In this document: piece by piece, positions 26,968 through 36,168 of the stretch
How positions within the stretch are numbered: position 1 is the first letter of the stretch
Layout of the letters: each line of letters starts with the position of its first letter
Origin: Cryobacterium sp. M96
GTDB lineage: Bacteria > Actinomycetota > Actinomycetes > Actinomycetales > Microbacteriaceae
Assembly: GCF_002929845.1 (NCBI RefSeq)
Contig: NZ_PJJS01000036.1
Location: 1 to 63,997, forward strand
Length of the DNA stretch: 63,997 bases
Direction of reading: 5' to 3'
Notes under the pieces: model-generated
What the model was told of the DNA's origin: nothing
What the model saw: only the letters and a program-made list of their open reading frames with translations
The model's database searches: none
Made by a program: the position numbers and the translations under genes

Positions 26968-28120
26968 GTCTGTTCAAGACCTTCTCACTCATCATTTCGC
27001 TGTAGAGCGTTTCTGTGCGAGCGAGAAACACGTCACGCATGAAATTCTTTTCATAATGGGATCGAGCGAGTTTGCCGCTCAAAACCGGGTTCTCCACTGC
27101 TTCGCTCAGAGCACGCTGAAGGCCATCCCACGTCGCAAACACGGCGCCAGAACCTGATTGCTTCAAATCGTCCGCGGCGCTACTACCTGCAAGCGCGACA
27201 ATAGATCGACCGGCTGCAAGTGCTTCTACGTAGGACAAAGGAATTCCCCCTTCAGCACATTCGCTCGGAAAAACGAATCCCTTCGCCCCCGCGAGCACTT
27301 CTGGAAGGTCTTCCTGGTTGAGCTGGCCCCCATACACGATATTAGAAGATTCTGCCTCTGCAGCTACGACTTCCGCCTGCAAAGGGCCACTACCGAAAAC
27401 GAGCAGGCTCTCGCCCGCGGGCCAATTCTTTAGGAGGTTGGTGATACCTTTTTCTTCAGAGAGCCGACCGACATAAACCCAGGATTGCCCTGGATCCGCT
27501 TCGGGAGTGAAGCCAATGTCTTCAACGAAATTGGGAATGACAACGACTTTTTCGTCTGACAAACCGAAGCCTGTGTAGAGCTTTCGGGAGCGACCAGACA
27601 GGAGAATCACCTTGTCAGCGCGCTCTAGCAGCCGATCTCCCGCGAGACCGTGGCGGTTGCGAATCGTGAGCGGAAGAGTGGCGATCAGGGAACCTCGGTA
27701 ACAGCTGTGCCGTACTGACTCGAGCGGATTCCCATCCGGACAGCGGGTGCAGTGCTCCCCGTCCCGAAACAGAGTGCCCGCAGCGCACACCGGGCGGAAG
27801 TTATGCACTGTGGCGACGATGGGGCCGCCCCATTTGCCTAGCCACTCGTGGCCCCAATTAGGAAAAAGGTTATGTACGTGCACGATGTCGGGTGCAAATC
27901 GCTTGAGTTCGTCGAGTGGAGACGCTCCTCGGCCTGTCGCGACATTGATCGCGGAGCGCACCTTGTAACCAGGCAGGGTTTCAAGTTTATCTGTCCTCGC
28001 AGCAATGACGCGCACGTCAACACCGTGTCGACGCAGGGCACGGATTTGAGCGTCAACGACGACATTTTCTCCACTTGATTGCCTACTGGAGTAGTAGCTG
28101 TGAATAACTGCAACTTTCAA
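26960..28120 (-). CDS. Glycosyltransferase family 4
   Basis: GT-B enzyme of 386 residues. N-terminal IHSYYSSRQSSGENVVVDAQ, DIVHVHNLFPNWGHEW, and a Cys-rich insert (CAAGTLFRDGEHCTRCPDG, HSCYRGS) that is typical of a subgroup of polysaccharide GT4 enzymes and may bind a metal. The donor half shows WVYVGRLSEEKGITNLLKNW, VFGSGPLQAEV and FPSECAEGGIPLSYVEALAAG, the latter an extended EX7E motif. It precedes the next GT4 with an 8-base overlap and follows the WecB/TagA gene by 24 bases, so it is part of the same operon. Confidence 0.88.
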   Translation of the reverse strand: MKVAVIHSYYSSRQSSGENVVVDAQIRALRRHGVDVRVIAARTDKLETLPGYKVRSAINVATGRGASPLDELKRFAPDIVHVHNLFPNWGHEWLGKWGGPIVATVHNFRPVCAAGTLFRDGEHCTRCPDGNPLESVRHSCYRGSLIATLPLTIRNRHGLAGDRLLERADKVILLSGRSRKLYTGFGLSDEKVVVIPNFVEDIGFTPEADPGQSWVYVGRLSEEKGITNLLKNWPAGESLLVFGSGPLQAEVVAAEAESSNIVYGGQLNQEDLPEVLAGAKGFVFPSECAEGGIPLSYVEALAAGRSIVALAGSSAADDLKQSGSGAVFATWDGLQRALSEAVENPVLSGKLARSHYEKNFMRDVFLARTETLYSEMMSEKVLNRHA

Positions 28121-28144
28121 GTCCCGCCCCGTTCCCGTTGGTCC

Positions 28145-28939
28145 CTAGCGCCTCGGCGCGATGAGCGCCGCCTTCAAGAAACGAGCATTTCCAAAAACGT
28201 ACCGTTTCCAGAGCCGGCGTGGCTCGCTGCCAAGGCGGTAGGCCCACTCGAGCCCCGAGGATCTCATCCAGGGCGGCGCCTCCTTTTGCGTGCCTGCGGC
28301 AAAGTCGAAGGCAGCTCCGATCGCGACTGCGGTGACCGGCAGCACGGACGAGAGCCGGACAACCTCGATGTCTTGCTTCGGTGTTCCCAACCCGACCCAA
28401 ACGATCTGCGCCCCGCTGACGCGAATCCGCTCATCCTGTTCATCGATTTCGCGTTTGCTCATGCTGCGAAACGGCGGACTTTCGACACCGACGATTGCCA
28501 CCCCAGGGAATCGACTGGTCAAGTTCTCTTTGAGAAGCGCCAAGACCCCAGGTGTGGAACCGAGCAGATAGTGCCGAACGTTCGCCGTAATGCCCTCTTG
28601 AAAAACGTCAAGGAACAGCTGGGGTCCACGTACCTGTTCGAGCCTCGGCGACTGCCTTCGCAGTACCGAGACCCACCCAATTGGCTTTCCGTCAGGGTAA
28701 TTGATCGCAGGTTCAGCCAACAGAACTCGATATTCAGCAGACTTGTCGGCCAATGCGACCGTGTATGCATTCGCAAGGTGAACATGGTGCCCTTGGCCTA
28801 GCAGCGCCAATGCGATAACCTGCTCCACTGCGGTTTCTGGGCTTGCAGACACGAAGTCGACAGACCCGACTCTGTGACGCACAGCCCTGATCAATCCCAC
28901 AGGGAGGGCCTCCGCCTGGGGATTCGTGTTCGTGTTCAT
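28145..28939 (-). CDS. WecB/TagA/CpsF family glycosyltransferase
   Basis: A GT26-family inverting enzyme of 264 residues that adds the second sugar (often N-acetylmannosamine or a hexosamine/uronic acid) to a polyprenyl-pyrophosphate-linked primer. The ordered motifs are HVHLANAYTVALADK, NYPDGKPIGWVSVLRR, RVRGPQLFLDVFQEG-like (EQVRGPQLFLDVFQE), LLGSTPGVLALLKE, and IVWVGLGTPKQDIEVV followed by VTAVAIGAAFDFAAGT. It follows the priming transferase gene directly, which agrees with its place in the pathway. Confidence 0.9.
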   Translation of the reverse strand: MNTNTNPQAEALPVGLIRAVRHRVGSVDFVSASPETAVEQVIALALLGQGHHVHLANAYTVALADKSAEYRVLLAEPAINYPDGKPIGWVSVLRRQSPRLEQVRGPQLFLDVFQEGITANVRHYLLGSTPGVLALLKENLTSRFPGVAIVGVESPPFRSMSKREIDEQDERIRVSGAQIVWVGLGTPKQDIEVVRLSSVLPVTAVAIGAAFDFAAGTQKEAPPWMRSSGLEWAYRLGSEPRRLWKRYVFGNARFLKAALIAPRR

Positions 28940-29000
28940 GTCTTTCCCTCATGCGTGAGTACTTCGTTTTCCGTGAATCGTATTGTCGCCACGTGGAGCA

Positions 29001-30479
29001 TTAGAAGGCCCCGTCCCTTGCCAACACAGCCTTGACTGTGCGCCACAGGATGACAACGTCGCCGGTTATCGACCAATTCTCGACGTAGTAGAGATCGAGG
29101 CGCACTGTGTCTTCCCAAGACAGGTTGGAGCGTCCACTCACCTGCCACAAGCCAGTAATGCCGGGCTTGACAAGGAAACGCCGGTGCACATGAGACTCGT
29201 AGCCGTCTACTTCACTTTCCAAGGGTGGGCGAGGCCCGACCAGCGACATGCTGCCGGCAAACACGTTGAAGAGTTGCGGGAGTTCGTCAAGACTGAAGCG
29301 ACGCAGAACTTTGCCGATGGAAGTGACCCTGGGGTCGTTCTTCATCTTAAACATGACGGAGTTGCCCTCTGTTCGCTCTACGTGTTGCAGCGAATCCAAT
29401 AGCTGTTCAGCGCCAGTCACCATTGATCTAAACTTCAGCATAATGAACGGACTGCCGTTTACACCGACACGCTCCTGGCGGAAGAGCACGGCCCCAGGGG
29501 TGCTAAGCCGGATAACGACGGTGACGATAAGTAATACCGGGGATAGGGCGACGATCAGGAGCGCTGAAGCGAATATGTCGAGGGCTCGCTTGGTGAAGAG
29601 CTTGCGGCCGTCGTACCGCGGCGTCTCGACGTGAATTAAGGGAAGCCCGACAACTGGGCGTGTGTGAATTCGCGGGCCACCGATGTCTGTCAGGCTCGGC
29701 GACACAACCAGATGCTGCCGTCCCGGTTCCAGACTCCAGCTGATTTGGCGAATGCGGTCTGGAGCCAACTCACTGTTGTTCGTGATGATGACCGTGTCCG
29801 CCAAAACATCGGTCATGGCTATCTGCAGGTTGTCGACGTCTGCGAAAACGGGAATCTCAGTGCCTGGGATGGTCCTTGGATTAGCGCCCTGAATGCATGC
29901 ACCCACGACCAGGTAACCGGACGTTGGCTGTCGGCCCAGTTCCTTTGCCAAATGCTGCACAGATGCCCGCGAGCCCAGCAAAACCACGCGGGACACGAAT
30001 CTGCCATCGAGACGCTGCGCACACAACCACTGGCGCCACAGCCACCGAGAGACGACGAGCACGGCGATGCCGAGAGGGAACGCGATTAAAATGTAGCCAC
30101 GAGCAACGTCTATGTGCAGTAAGTAGGCGGCAATTGCAAGGATGCCGAACAGACGCACAGACGCGCTGGCCACCAGTTTGTACTCGTCAGGGCCGGTTCC
30201 GAGAACGCGAGACTCGCGGGTGCCGTAGATATGGAGGAGCATCATCCATCCCACGATGATGCTGACGGAGACCAAGCTGTAGTCGATGACTAGTTCGCTC
30301 GCGCTGCCTCGAAAGGAGACATCGGCCGTGTCGAGCCCAAACCGGAATATTTGCACGCCAAAGACGACGCAAACGAGGACAAAAAAGTCAGTGATCGCCA
30401 ATCTGACGGCATAAATGTTGCGCCAGTCACGGACAGGGCGCTGGATCAACGGGGGGGCTGCTGTTTTTTCTTCGTTCAT
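29001..30479 (-). CDS. Polyprenyl glycosylphosphotransferase (priming sugar transferase, WcaJ/WbaP type)
   Basis: Initiates repeat-unit assembly by moving a sugar 1-phosphate from a nucleotide sugar to undecaprenyl phosphate. At 492 residues it has the full WcaJ layout: four to five N-terminal helices (about 25-160), a CoA-binding-like Rossmann region (170-270), then TKRALDIFASALLIVALSP with the re-entrant helix and the catalytic domain FRQERVGVNGSPFIMLKFRS, RRFSLDELPQLFNVFAG, SLVGPRPPLESEV and KPGITGLWQVSGRSNLSWED. The catalytic Asp-Glu pair is in SLDELPQ. Galactose- or glucose-1-phosphate is the usual substrate. Confidence 0.93.
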   Translation of the reverse strand: MNEEKTAAPPLIQRPVRDWRNIYAVRLAITDFFVLVCVVFGVQIFRFGLDTADVSFRGSASELVIDYSLVSVSIIVGWMMLLHIYGTRESRVLGTGPDEYKLVASASVRLFGILAIAAYLLHIDVARGYILIAFPLGIAVLVVSRWLWRQWLCAQRLDGRFVSRVVLLGSRASVQHLAKELGRQPTSGYLVVGACIQGANPRTIPGTEIPVFADVDNLQIAMTDVLADTVIITNNSELAPDRIRQISWSLEPGRQHLVVSPSLTDIGGPRIHTRPVVGLPLIHVETPRYDGRKLFTKRALDIFASALLIVALSPVLLIVTVVIRLSTPGAVLFRQERVGVNGSPFIMLKFRSMVTGAEQLLDSLQHVERTEGNSVMFKMKNDPRVTSIGKVLRRFSLDELPQLFNVFAGSMSLVGPRPPLESEVDGYESHVHRRFLVKPGITGLWQVSGRSNLSWEDTVRLDLYYVENWSITGDVVILWRTVKAVLARDGAF

Positions 30480-30656
30480 TCCCCCGGCTCGGTAGATTGC
30501 TGCCGAGCCGTCCCCCCATCTGATGATCGCTTCGTGGTGTCGCCGTGGCCGGTTGCAGTCACGTCCCCAGCTCCAAGACCGGCCCGAATAACAAAATCAT
30601 GCGAGCCTGTCGGAGTCGGACTTGGAGGCATCTCTGCAGCCATGCGTCTGAACGAA

Positions 30657-31640
30657 CTAGGCCCATGACGCACCGCCATCTGTCGAGCGGGCGAACGCGT
30701 CGCCCGCCCAGATCCAAAGCGTTCCGTCTTCGGCAACAGAGACGGCCGTCTCACCAGGGTTGATCGTCGCGGCCAAGCAGGCCCGATCGGTCGCATCAAG
30801 CACACCGTCCGCCGATACCGCCACCAGCGACACTCCGATGCAACCAGCCGGGTTGGCTACCGCGATTTCAAAGCCACCCGCCGTCGCGGCGAGTGCTGCA
30901 GCACCAGGAACTGATGTTGGCGCCGACCACGTTGCGCCGGCATCCTGCGTCGTGAAGACCGAGGCGTCGGTGCAGAGAACAGCCGCGCTGGAGTCGTCCG
31001 TTGCCGCGATCGTGGTGACAGCTTCGCACGGGGCCGCAGCATCACCACTTGGGCTGTGCACAGTGGCAGGAGACGCCGGGTCGACGTACCACTCGACGGC
31101 AACTCGCTCGGGATAGGCCCTCCACTGGTTGCCTGCCACGAACGTGGAGACGAGCTGCGGTGCGCAATCGGCAAGGTCGAGGGTGACCAGCGAGGTCTCA
31201 GTGTCATCGATGACATTGATGGCCAGGATGGATGAGGCGTCTGTGTCGATTGAGGCGTTGAAGCTTTCCCAGGTGGCACCGGAATCGGTGGTTAGTTCAG
31301 GTTCTGCGGAAGCAACGGAGCACGCGCCGGTGGAGGCCCGCCAAGCGGTTGACGCATCTAGGGCTGCTAGGAGGCGTGTGGGGGTGACTGTTGCCGTTGC
31401 CTCGGTCTCGACAGGCTCGACCACCGTTGGTTCAGTGGTCTCGACAGGCACGACCACCGCGGGCTCACTCGGCAGCGCCCCGGCTACTGTTCCGGCACTG
31501 GAAGCCGGCTTGGTGGCGGTGAGAGCAAAGAACACAAGGCCGATGTCGAACAGAAGGAAGACGGCCAGGCCCCCGACGAGCCAGCGACGGCGCGCAAGAA
31601 TGTTGCGGTTCTTGCGACCGCTGGGTTTGTTTGCAGCCAT
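30657..31640 (-). CDS. Membrane-anchored protein with BNR/Asp-box-like repeats
   Basis: A 327-residue type II membrane protein. It has a basic N-terminus (KPSGRKNRNILARRR), one helix (WLVGGLAVFLLFDIGLVFFAL), a Pro/Val/Glu/Thr-rich stalk (VVVPVETTEPTVVEPVETEA), and an extracellular domain with several Asp-box-like motifs: TTDSGATWESF, TTQDAGATWSAP and RSTDGGASWA at the very end. Such repeats form blades of a beta-propeller as in sialidases and photosynthesis assembly factor Ycf48. Four or five Cys in the domain could form disulfides. No catalytic residues of sialidase are evident. It lies inside the polysaccharide operon, 9 bases downstream of the phosphatase gene, so a role in polymer binding or assembly at the surface is plausible but unproven. 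Confidence 0.75.
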   Translation of the reverse strand: MAANKPSGRKNRNILARRRWLVGGLAVFLLFDIGLVFFALTATKPASSAGTVAGALPSEPAVVVPVETTEPTVVEPVETEATATVTPTRLLAALDASTAWRASTGACSVASAEPELTTDSGATWESFNASIDTDASSILAINVIDDTETSLVTLDLADCAPQLVSTFVAGNQWRAYPERVAVEWYVDPASPATVHSPSGDAAAPCEAVTTIAATDDSSAAVLCTDASVFTTQDAGATWSAPTSVPGAAALAATAGGFEIAVANPAGCIGVSLVAVSADGVLDATDRACLAATINPGETAVSVAEDGTLWIWAGDAFARSTDGGASWA

Positions 31641-31649
31641 GGTGCCCTC

Positions 31650-32255
31650 CTAGGACTGCAATACTCTTGCGGATCGGTAGAACAGCGACACGACTTCGTT
31701 CACGGCTGGCACAAGCTGACGAGCGGATTCTGCGTAGACCTCATCGCTGCGCCGATAGGGGTCAACAACGTCGTCGTCGTCGGGCGACTCGGGCGGGTTC
31801 ACTGCCCCGCGCTGTGAGGCCGCGAATCCCACCAGCGTGGAGAAACGACCAGCGACGTTATCCAGAGGCAGCATTGCAGCTTCGTAGAGGTCTTCGTCGG
31901 TGACTCCGCTGACGAGCCGCGCGAATTCGCGAATGGTGAAGGTGTAGCGAATGGCCTTGGGAAAGAGTTCCGCGATGGCGCGTCGGTGTTCCCGCGACAT
32001 GGCGAACACCAGGTTCGCCTCACTCAGGTCCTCTGCTGTGAGCACTCGGGCGACGTGCCCCGAGGGTTCGCCGCCGAAGTGTCGAGACAGGTCAGCAGCT
32101 TCGTCGGGCATCGCCTGACCGGTCAGGCCGATCGTTCCGGCGCTGCCCAGCGTAACCTCGGGCCAGGAGGCCAAACCGACTCGCAACAGCTGCTCGGCGA
32201 GAGGTGAACGGCAGATATTGCCAGAGCACACCGTGAGGATTCTGAAGCCGGCCAT
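31650..32255 (-). CDS. Low-molecular-weight protein tyrosine phosphatase (Wzb/CpsB role)
   Basis: Predicted to dephosphorylate the tyrosine autokinase encoded just upstream. The P-loop CSGNICRS is at residues 10-17 (catalytic Cys10 and Arg16) and the acid Asp is in the segment DDDDVVDPYRRS near residue 165. It is longer (201) than the typical 150 because of an insert before the Asp loop. ATG 32255 overlaps the kinase stop by one base (TAATG), a translationally coupled kinase-phosphatase pair. Confidence 0.9.
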   Translation of the reverse strand: MAGFRILTVCSGNICRSPLAEQLLRVGLASWPEVTLGSAGTIGLTGQAMPDEAADLSRHFGGEPSGHVARVLTAEDLSEANLVFAMSREHRRAIAELFPKAIRYTFTIREFARLVSGVTDEDLYEAAMLPLDNVAGRFSTLVGFAASQRGAVNPPESPDDDDVVDPYRRSDEVYAESARQLVPAVNEVVSLFYRSARVLQS

Positions 32256-33697
32256 TAGGCGGTTCTCCGTCTAGGTTTGCCGAAGCCGCGGCGAGTAGGT
32301 GCAGACTCGGCCTCAACCACTTTCTCTTCCTCATAGGCAGTGCCGTAGCTGTACTGGCCATAGCCGTAGGAGTCGGGCCCCTTAGTGGGGAGCATCGTGA
32401 CGACCATGCCCACGAGCCGGCTGCCGGCGCGTTCAAGCGCCTGCAGCGCACTGGACAGTTCATTGCGCTTGGTGCGGCCGGAGGCCACCACCATGATAGC
32501 GCCACCGCAGAGCTTGCTCAGCACGGCCGCATCGGTGACCAGGAGCAGGGGCGGGGCGTCGATCAGCACGACATCGAATTCGTCGGTAAGCACGGCGAGC
32601 ATGCGGGCCATGGCGGCGGAACCGAGCAGCTCGCTCGGGTTCGGGGGAACGCGGCCGCTGGGCAGCACGAACAGTTTGTTCTTGCCCCATTTTTGGAGAA
32701 CGTCGGGCAGTTCGGCCCGCCCGATCAAGACGTCGGTGAGCCCGACACCACCCTCGATGCCCATGTACTCGGCGACGCGAGGCAGGCGCAGGTCGCCGTC
32801 GACCAGGGCGACCCGGGCGCCGGTCTCGGCGAGCGCGATGGCGAGGTTGGCGGTGGTGGTGCTCTTGCCCTCACCGGGGATGGAACTGGTGACGACGAAG
32901 CTGCGCGGACCACCCTCGATGTTCACGAACTGAAGGTTGGTGCGCAGACTGCGGAACGACTCGGCCCTTGGGTTCTTGGGGTCGGAGTGAACCACCAGAG
33001 GGCGAAGTCGCGCATCGGGGTCATTGGTGATGCCGCCGAGAATGGGGGCGTCGGTGACGAGATCGATGTCGTGCAGGCTGTGGATGCGGGTATCAAGTAC
33101 GCTGCGCAGCACGGCAGCGCCAATGCCGACCGCCAGCCCGACGAGCAAGCCGAGCACGATATTCTGAAGCACGTTCGGGCTGGCCGGCGCTGCCGGAACG
33201 AGGGCAGGCTGGATGGTTTCGATTTTCACGGGACTGACAGCCTCCCCGTCGGGCTTCTCCAACTGATCGACGACGATTTTACTGAAGTTCTGGCCGACTG
33301 CATTGGCAATCTTGGCGGCGAGCACCGGGTCACTGTTGGTGACCGTCACATCGATCAGCACCGTGTCCACCGGCGAGGACGATTCGACCATTCCTGCGAG
33401 CTGGGCAGCGGTGAGATCAAGCTGCAGATCGGCGATGACCGTGTCTAGCACGATGGCGCTGTCCACGACGTCGACATAGGACGTCACGGCCTGGCGAGCG
33501 AAGCTGGTTCCGGCGACGAGCTCACCGCCTCCCGCGTCACCGGACGACTTAACGGAGACGTAGAGCTGGGTGCTGGCAACGTAGCTCGGCGTCGTGGCGA
33601 TTGCCGCGGCGGCCGCGGCCGCAATCCCAACCAGGGTCAGGGCCAGAATCAGGATCCAACTTTTGTGGAGAATCCTGAGGTAATCCTTGAGTTCCAC
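32255..33697 (-). CDS. Polysaccharide biosynthesis tyrosine autokinase (Wzz-CpsD fusion)
   Basis: Controls chain length and export of the polymer. The N-terminal chain-length (Wzz) domain starts MELKDYLRILHKSW and has helices at about 14-36 and 176-198 with an extracellular part between. The C-terminal bacterial tyrosine kinase domain (about 240-440) has Walker A SSIPGEGKST (271-280), Walker A' ALVDGDLR (297-304) and a Walker B near VVLIDAPPLL. A tyrosine cluster at 444-455 (YGYGQYSYGTAY) is the likely autophosphorylation site. First gene of the long operon. It is a single protein, as in proteobacteria and actinobacteria, not split as in Firmicutes. Confidence 0.93.
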   Translation of the reverse strand: MELKDYLRILHKSWILILALTLVGIAAAAAAAIATTPSYVASTQLYVSVKSSGDAGGGELVAGTSFARQAVTSYVDVVDSAIVLDTVIADLQLDLTAAQLAGMVESSSPVDTVLIDVTVTNSDPVLAAKIANAVGQNFSKIVVDQLEKPDGEAVSPVKIETIQPALVPAAPASPNVLQNIVLGLLVGLAVGIGAAVLRSVLDTRIHSLHDIDLVTDAPILGGITNDPDARLRPLVVHSDPKNPRAESFRSLRTNLQFVNIEGGPRSFVVTSSIPGEGKSTTTANLAIALAETGARVALVDGDLRLPRVAEYMGIEGGVGLTDVLIGRAELPDVLQKWGKNKLFVLPSGRVPPNPSELLGSAAMARMLAVLTDEFDVVLIDAPPLLLVTDAAVLSKLCGGAIMVVASGRTKRNELSSALQALERAGSRLVGMVVTMLPTKGPDSYGYGQYSYGTAYEEEKVVEAESAPTRRGFGKPRRRTA

Positions 33698-33784
33698 GCG
33701 CGTTCCTCCGGTAGTACTAGGCAGAGAGGAGCCGCTCGAATTGCATTATCCCCTTGTCCATCCTTGCACATAGGGGTATTGGGC

Positions 33785-33802
33785 CACCCCCCATGGGGGG
33801 TG
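33785..33802. promoter_or_regulatory. Perfect 18-bp palindrome upstream of the kinase gene
   Basis: CACCCCCCATGGGGGGTG reads the same on both strands and lies about 85 bases upstream of the autokinase start and 30 bases after the sensor kinase stop. A GATAAT-like -10 (minus strand, about 33745-33750) lies between it and the gene. It could be an operator or part of a terminator; there is no T-run. Confidence 0.4.
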
Positions 33803-33831
33803 TGAAGTTCTCTCGGGTTTTCGTACGGGTG

Positions 33832-36168
33832 CTACAAAGACGGCTGGAGGGTGCCGTCGGGGGCGACCGTGAGCATCCGTGGCTCGCCGGCGTCGACCAC
33901 GATCGAGGCGATCGTGGCGCGGTCGGCGGGCAGCAGCCGGGCGATCAGGTGACCCTGAGTGAGGGCGTCGAGCTGGGCAGCCACGATGGCGGCCGCGGCG
34001 GCCAGCTGCCGGGGCGGCCGGTCGGTGCTGTCGTCGAGCAGGGTCACGTCGACGCCTCGGATGCGGGCGGCGCGGGCCGCGGTGATCACCGGCTCGACGA
34101 AGAGCGAGCGCCCCCGGATGGCGTCGCGCAGGGTGGCCTCCACGAGCAGGCTTTCCGCTCGCAGGGTCGGTTCAATCTGCAGGGGATTGATCTGCAGGAG
34201 GTTGTTCTGCAGGGCGTCGCTTTTCAGCAAATTCGCGAGGCGCTGCAGGGTGGGCCGGGCCAGCGTGTTCACCCGGGTCAGCTGGGTTTCGCGCTCATCG
34301 AGGGCCGCCGCCGCCGTGGCCGCCGCGGCGCCGCTGCGGGCTCGCTCCCGGTTCAGCCCGGCCAGGGTCTGGGTAGAACGCTTCAGACCCACGGCGAACA
34401 GGGTTCCGGCGAGCAGGGTGCCGGCATGACGGATGGCCAGGTTCACCCCGTCGAGCAGCGACAGTCCGTTGAGCAGCGCCCAGACGATCGAGATGACCGT
34501 GATCATGCCGTAGCCGTACCATGCGAATCCGGGCTGGCCGCGCACCGCCAGCACGACCAACAGCATGGTGATGGCGCCGAGGTACCAGTGGGCGAACGGG
34601 GTCGACCCGACCGGCGGCACCGGGAATGCCGTGGCCACGGCGGACAGCCCGCACAGCGCGAGCACCATGACGGCGTTGCGAGGCGACACCGGGTCAGGCA
34701 CGACGAGGGTGAGCCAGGCGGCCGCCGCAGACACCGCCACGAACCCGAGGATCTCGTAGGGCAGGCCCCACAGGGGTTCACCGTCGGCGAAGGCGAGAAC
34801 GGCGTGCACGGCGATGAATCCCATGAGGATGGACGTGGACAGGACCTTCGGCAGGCGGGTCACGCCCTTAAGCTGCGTGGCGGGTCGCGGCGGGGTTGGG
34901 GGTGCGGTCGAGAGGGACGGGACCGGCGGCGCGGGGACTGCAGGTGCGGGCGTCCAGGAGACCACCACCTCGGTGCCGACGCCGGGGCGGGAGCGCACGG
35001 TGGCGGCACCGCCGGAGAGGCGCTCCATGCGGCCGATGATGCTCTGCGCGATGCCCAGGCGCTCGGCGGGCACCCGCGCGGGGTCGAAGCCGACGCCGTT
35101 GTCGTGCACGGCCACCCGGATGCCGCCCTGGTAGCTGGCCACGGTAAGGGTGCGGGCCACCGGGCTCCGCACGGGCTCCTGCACGTCGGCGGCGACCGAG
35201 TTGCGGAGGGCCTCGCCGACGGCGCCGAGCAGGGCGGTCACGGCGAGGGCGGGCACCGTGAGGGTGCCGGGCAGGTTGGAGGTGATCTGGGCATCCGGTG
35301 CCAGCTCGGCCACCAGCCGCTGGAGGCGCCGGGTTACCTGGGGGCCGGGCATGCTCGGGTCGGGTAGCGGGGCGCGCAGGGCGTCGAGCCGCACCAGGGT
35401 GTCGGCCGCGTGCCGGCTCAGCACCGGCACCGGGGTGCCGCCGCGTCCGGCCATCAGCAGGGTTGAGATGACGCTGTCGTGCACCAGGGCGTCGATGGTG
35501 AGCCGCTCGCGTTTGCGCGCGAGGCGGTCGGCGCGGTCGACGAGTTGCACGCGGGCGATCGTGGCCGCCTGGTCGACCTTGCCGGCGCTGCGGCGCGCCA
35601 TGGTGGTCAGTCCCACGAGCATGCTCAGCAGCAGGAAAGAGTAGAGGCCGTCTTCCACACCGACCAGCACCGGGGAGGGGTCAGTCGAGGTGGCCGCACG
35701 CAGCAGCCCGCTCATCGTGCAGACCAGCACCAGGTAGGCCCAGGCCGTGCGGTCGCGGGTGGTCACCGCCACGGCCATCACGGGCACACCGGTGAGGGTG
35801 ATCGCCCAGGGGATGTCCGCGCCCGCCGGCAGCGGCTCCGCCCGTTCGGTCAGCCAGAACATCAGCAGCAGCACGAAGAGGGCCCCCTCGGCGAGCGCGA
35901 TCACCCGCAGCACGCGCAACGGCACCCGGCGTGAGAGCACGGCGAGCAGCATCGGCAGCCCGAAGATCAGCAGCCATGCCGCCACCGACCAGGACCGCTG
36001 CGGCTTCCAGGCCTGCTCGAGCACGGTGCCCAGGCAGAGCAGCCCGAAGACAAGGGCGGTGGGCCCGAGTGCGCCGTAGAGCAGGCGGGCGAGGCGCTCG
36101 GTCGAGGACTGCGGCCGGATTGGCCGGGTTGGCCGGGGCGGCCGGGTTGGCCGGAGCGGCCGTGTCAC
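33832..36168 (-). CDS. Sensor histidine kinase fused to a second membrane module
   Basis: A 778-residue protein with two membrane modules. Residues 1-20 are repetitive (RPTRP). About 28-185 form four to five helices. A dimerisation stretch follows with His230 in ALVHDSVISTLL, then a HATPase domain with N323 (ALRNSVAAD) and G-box DNGVGF at 356-361. A Pro/Ala linker (405-445) leads to a second membrane block (about 450-610) and a cytoplasmic C-terminal domain (620-778) containing NLLQINPLQIEP and EPVITAARAARIRGVDVTLLDD. The second half resembles the separate gene at 37788-39128. The start overlaps the response-regulator stop by 4 bases (ATGA), so this is its cognate kinase. Signal unknown. Confidence 0.82.
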   Translation of the reverse strand: MTRPLRPTRPPRPTRPIRPQSSTERLARLLYGALGPTALVFGLLCLGTVLEQAWKPQRSWSVAAWLLIFGLPMLLAVLSRRVPLRVLRVIALAEGALFVLLLMFWLTERAEPLPAGADIPWAITLTGVPVMAVAVTTRDRTAWAYLVLVCTMSGLLRAATSTDPSPVLVGVEDGLYSFLLLSMLVGLTTMARRSAGKVDQAATIARVQLVDRADRLARKRERLTIDALVHDSVISTLLMAGRGGTPVPVLSRHAADTLVRLDALRAPLPDPSMPGPQVTRRLQRLVAELAPDAQITSNLPGTLTVPALAVTALLGAVGEALRNSVAADVQEPVRSPVARTLTVASYQGGIRVAVHDNGVGFDPARVPAERLGIAQSIIGRMERLSGGAATVRSRPGVGTEVVVSWTPAPAVPAPPVPSLSTAPPTPPRPATQLKGVTRLPKVLSTSILMGFIAVHAVLAFADGEPLWGLPYEILGFVAVSAAAAWLTLVVPDPVSPRNAVMVLALCGLSAVATAFPVPPVGSTPFAHWYLGAITMLLVVLAVRGQPGFAWYGYGMITVISIVWALLNGLSLLDGVNLAIRHAGTLLAGTLFAVGLKRSTQTLAGLNRERARSGAAAATAAAALDERETQLTRVNTLARPTLQRLANLLKSDALQNNLLQINPLQIEPTLRAESLLVEATLRDAIRGRSLFVEPVITAARAARIRGVDVTLLDDSTDRPPRQLAAAAAIVAAQLDALTQGHLIARLLPADRATIASIVVDAGEPRMLTVAPDGTLQPSL

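Noticed and set aside
33754..35367. 537-residue plus-strand reading frame
   Set aside because: Gly/Arg/His-rich shadow of the fused sensor kinase.
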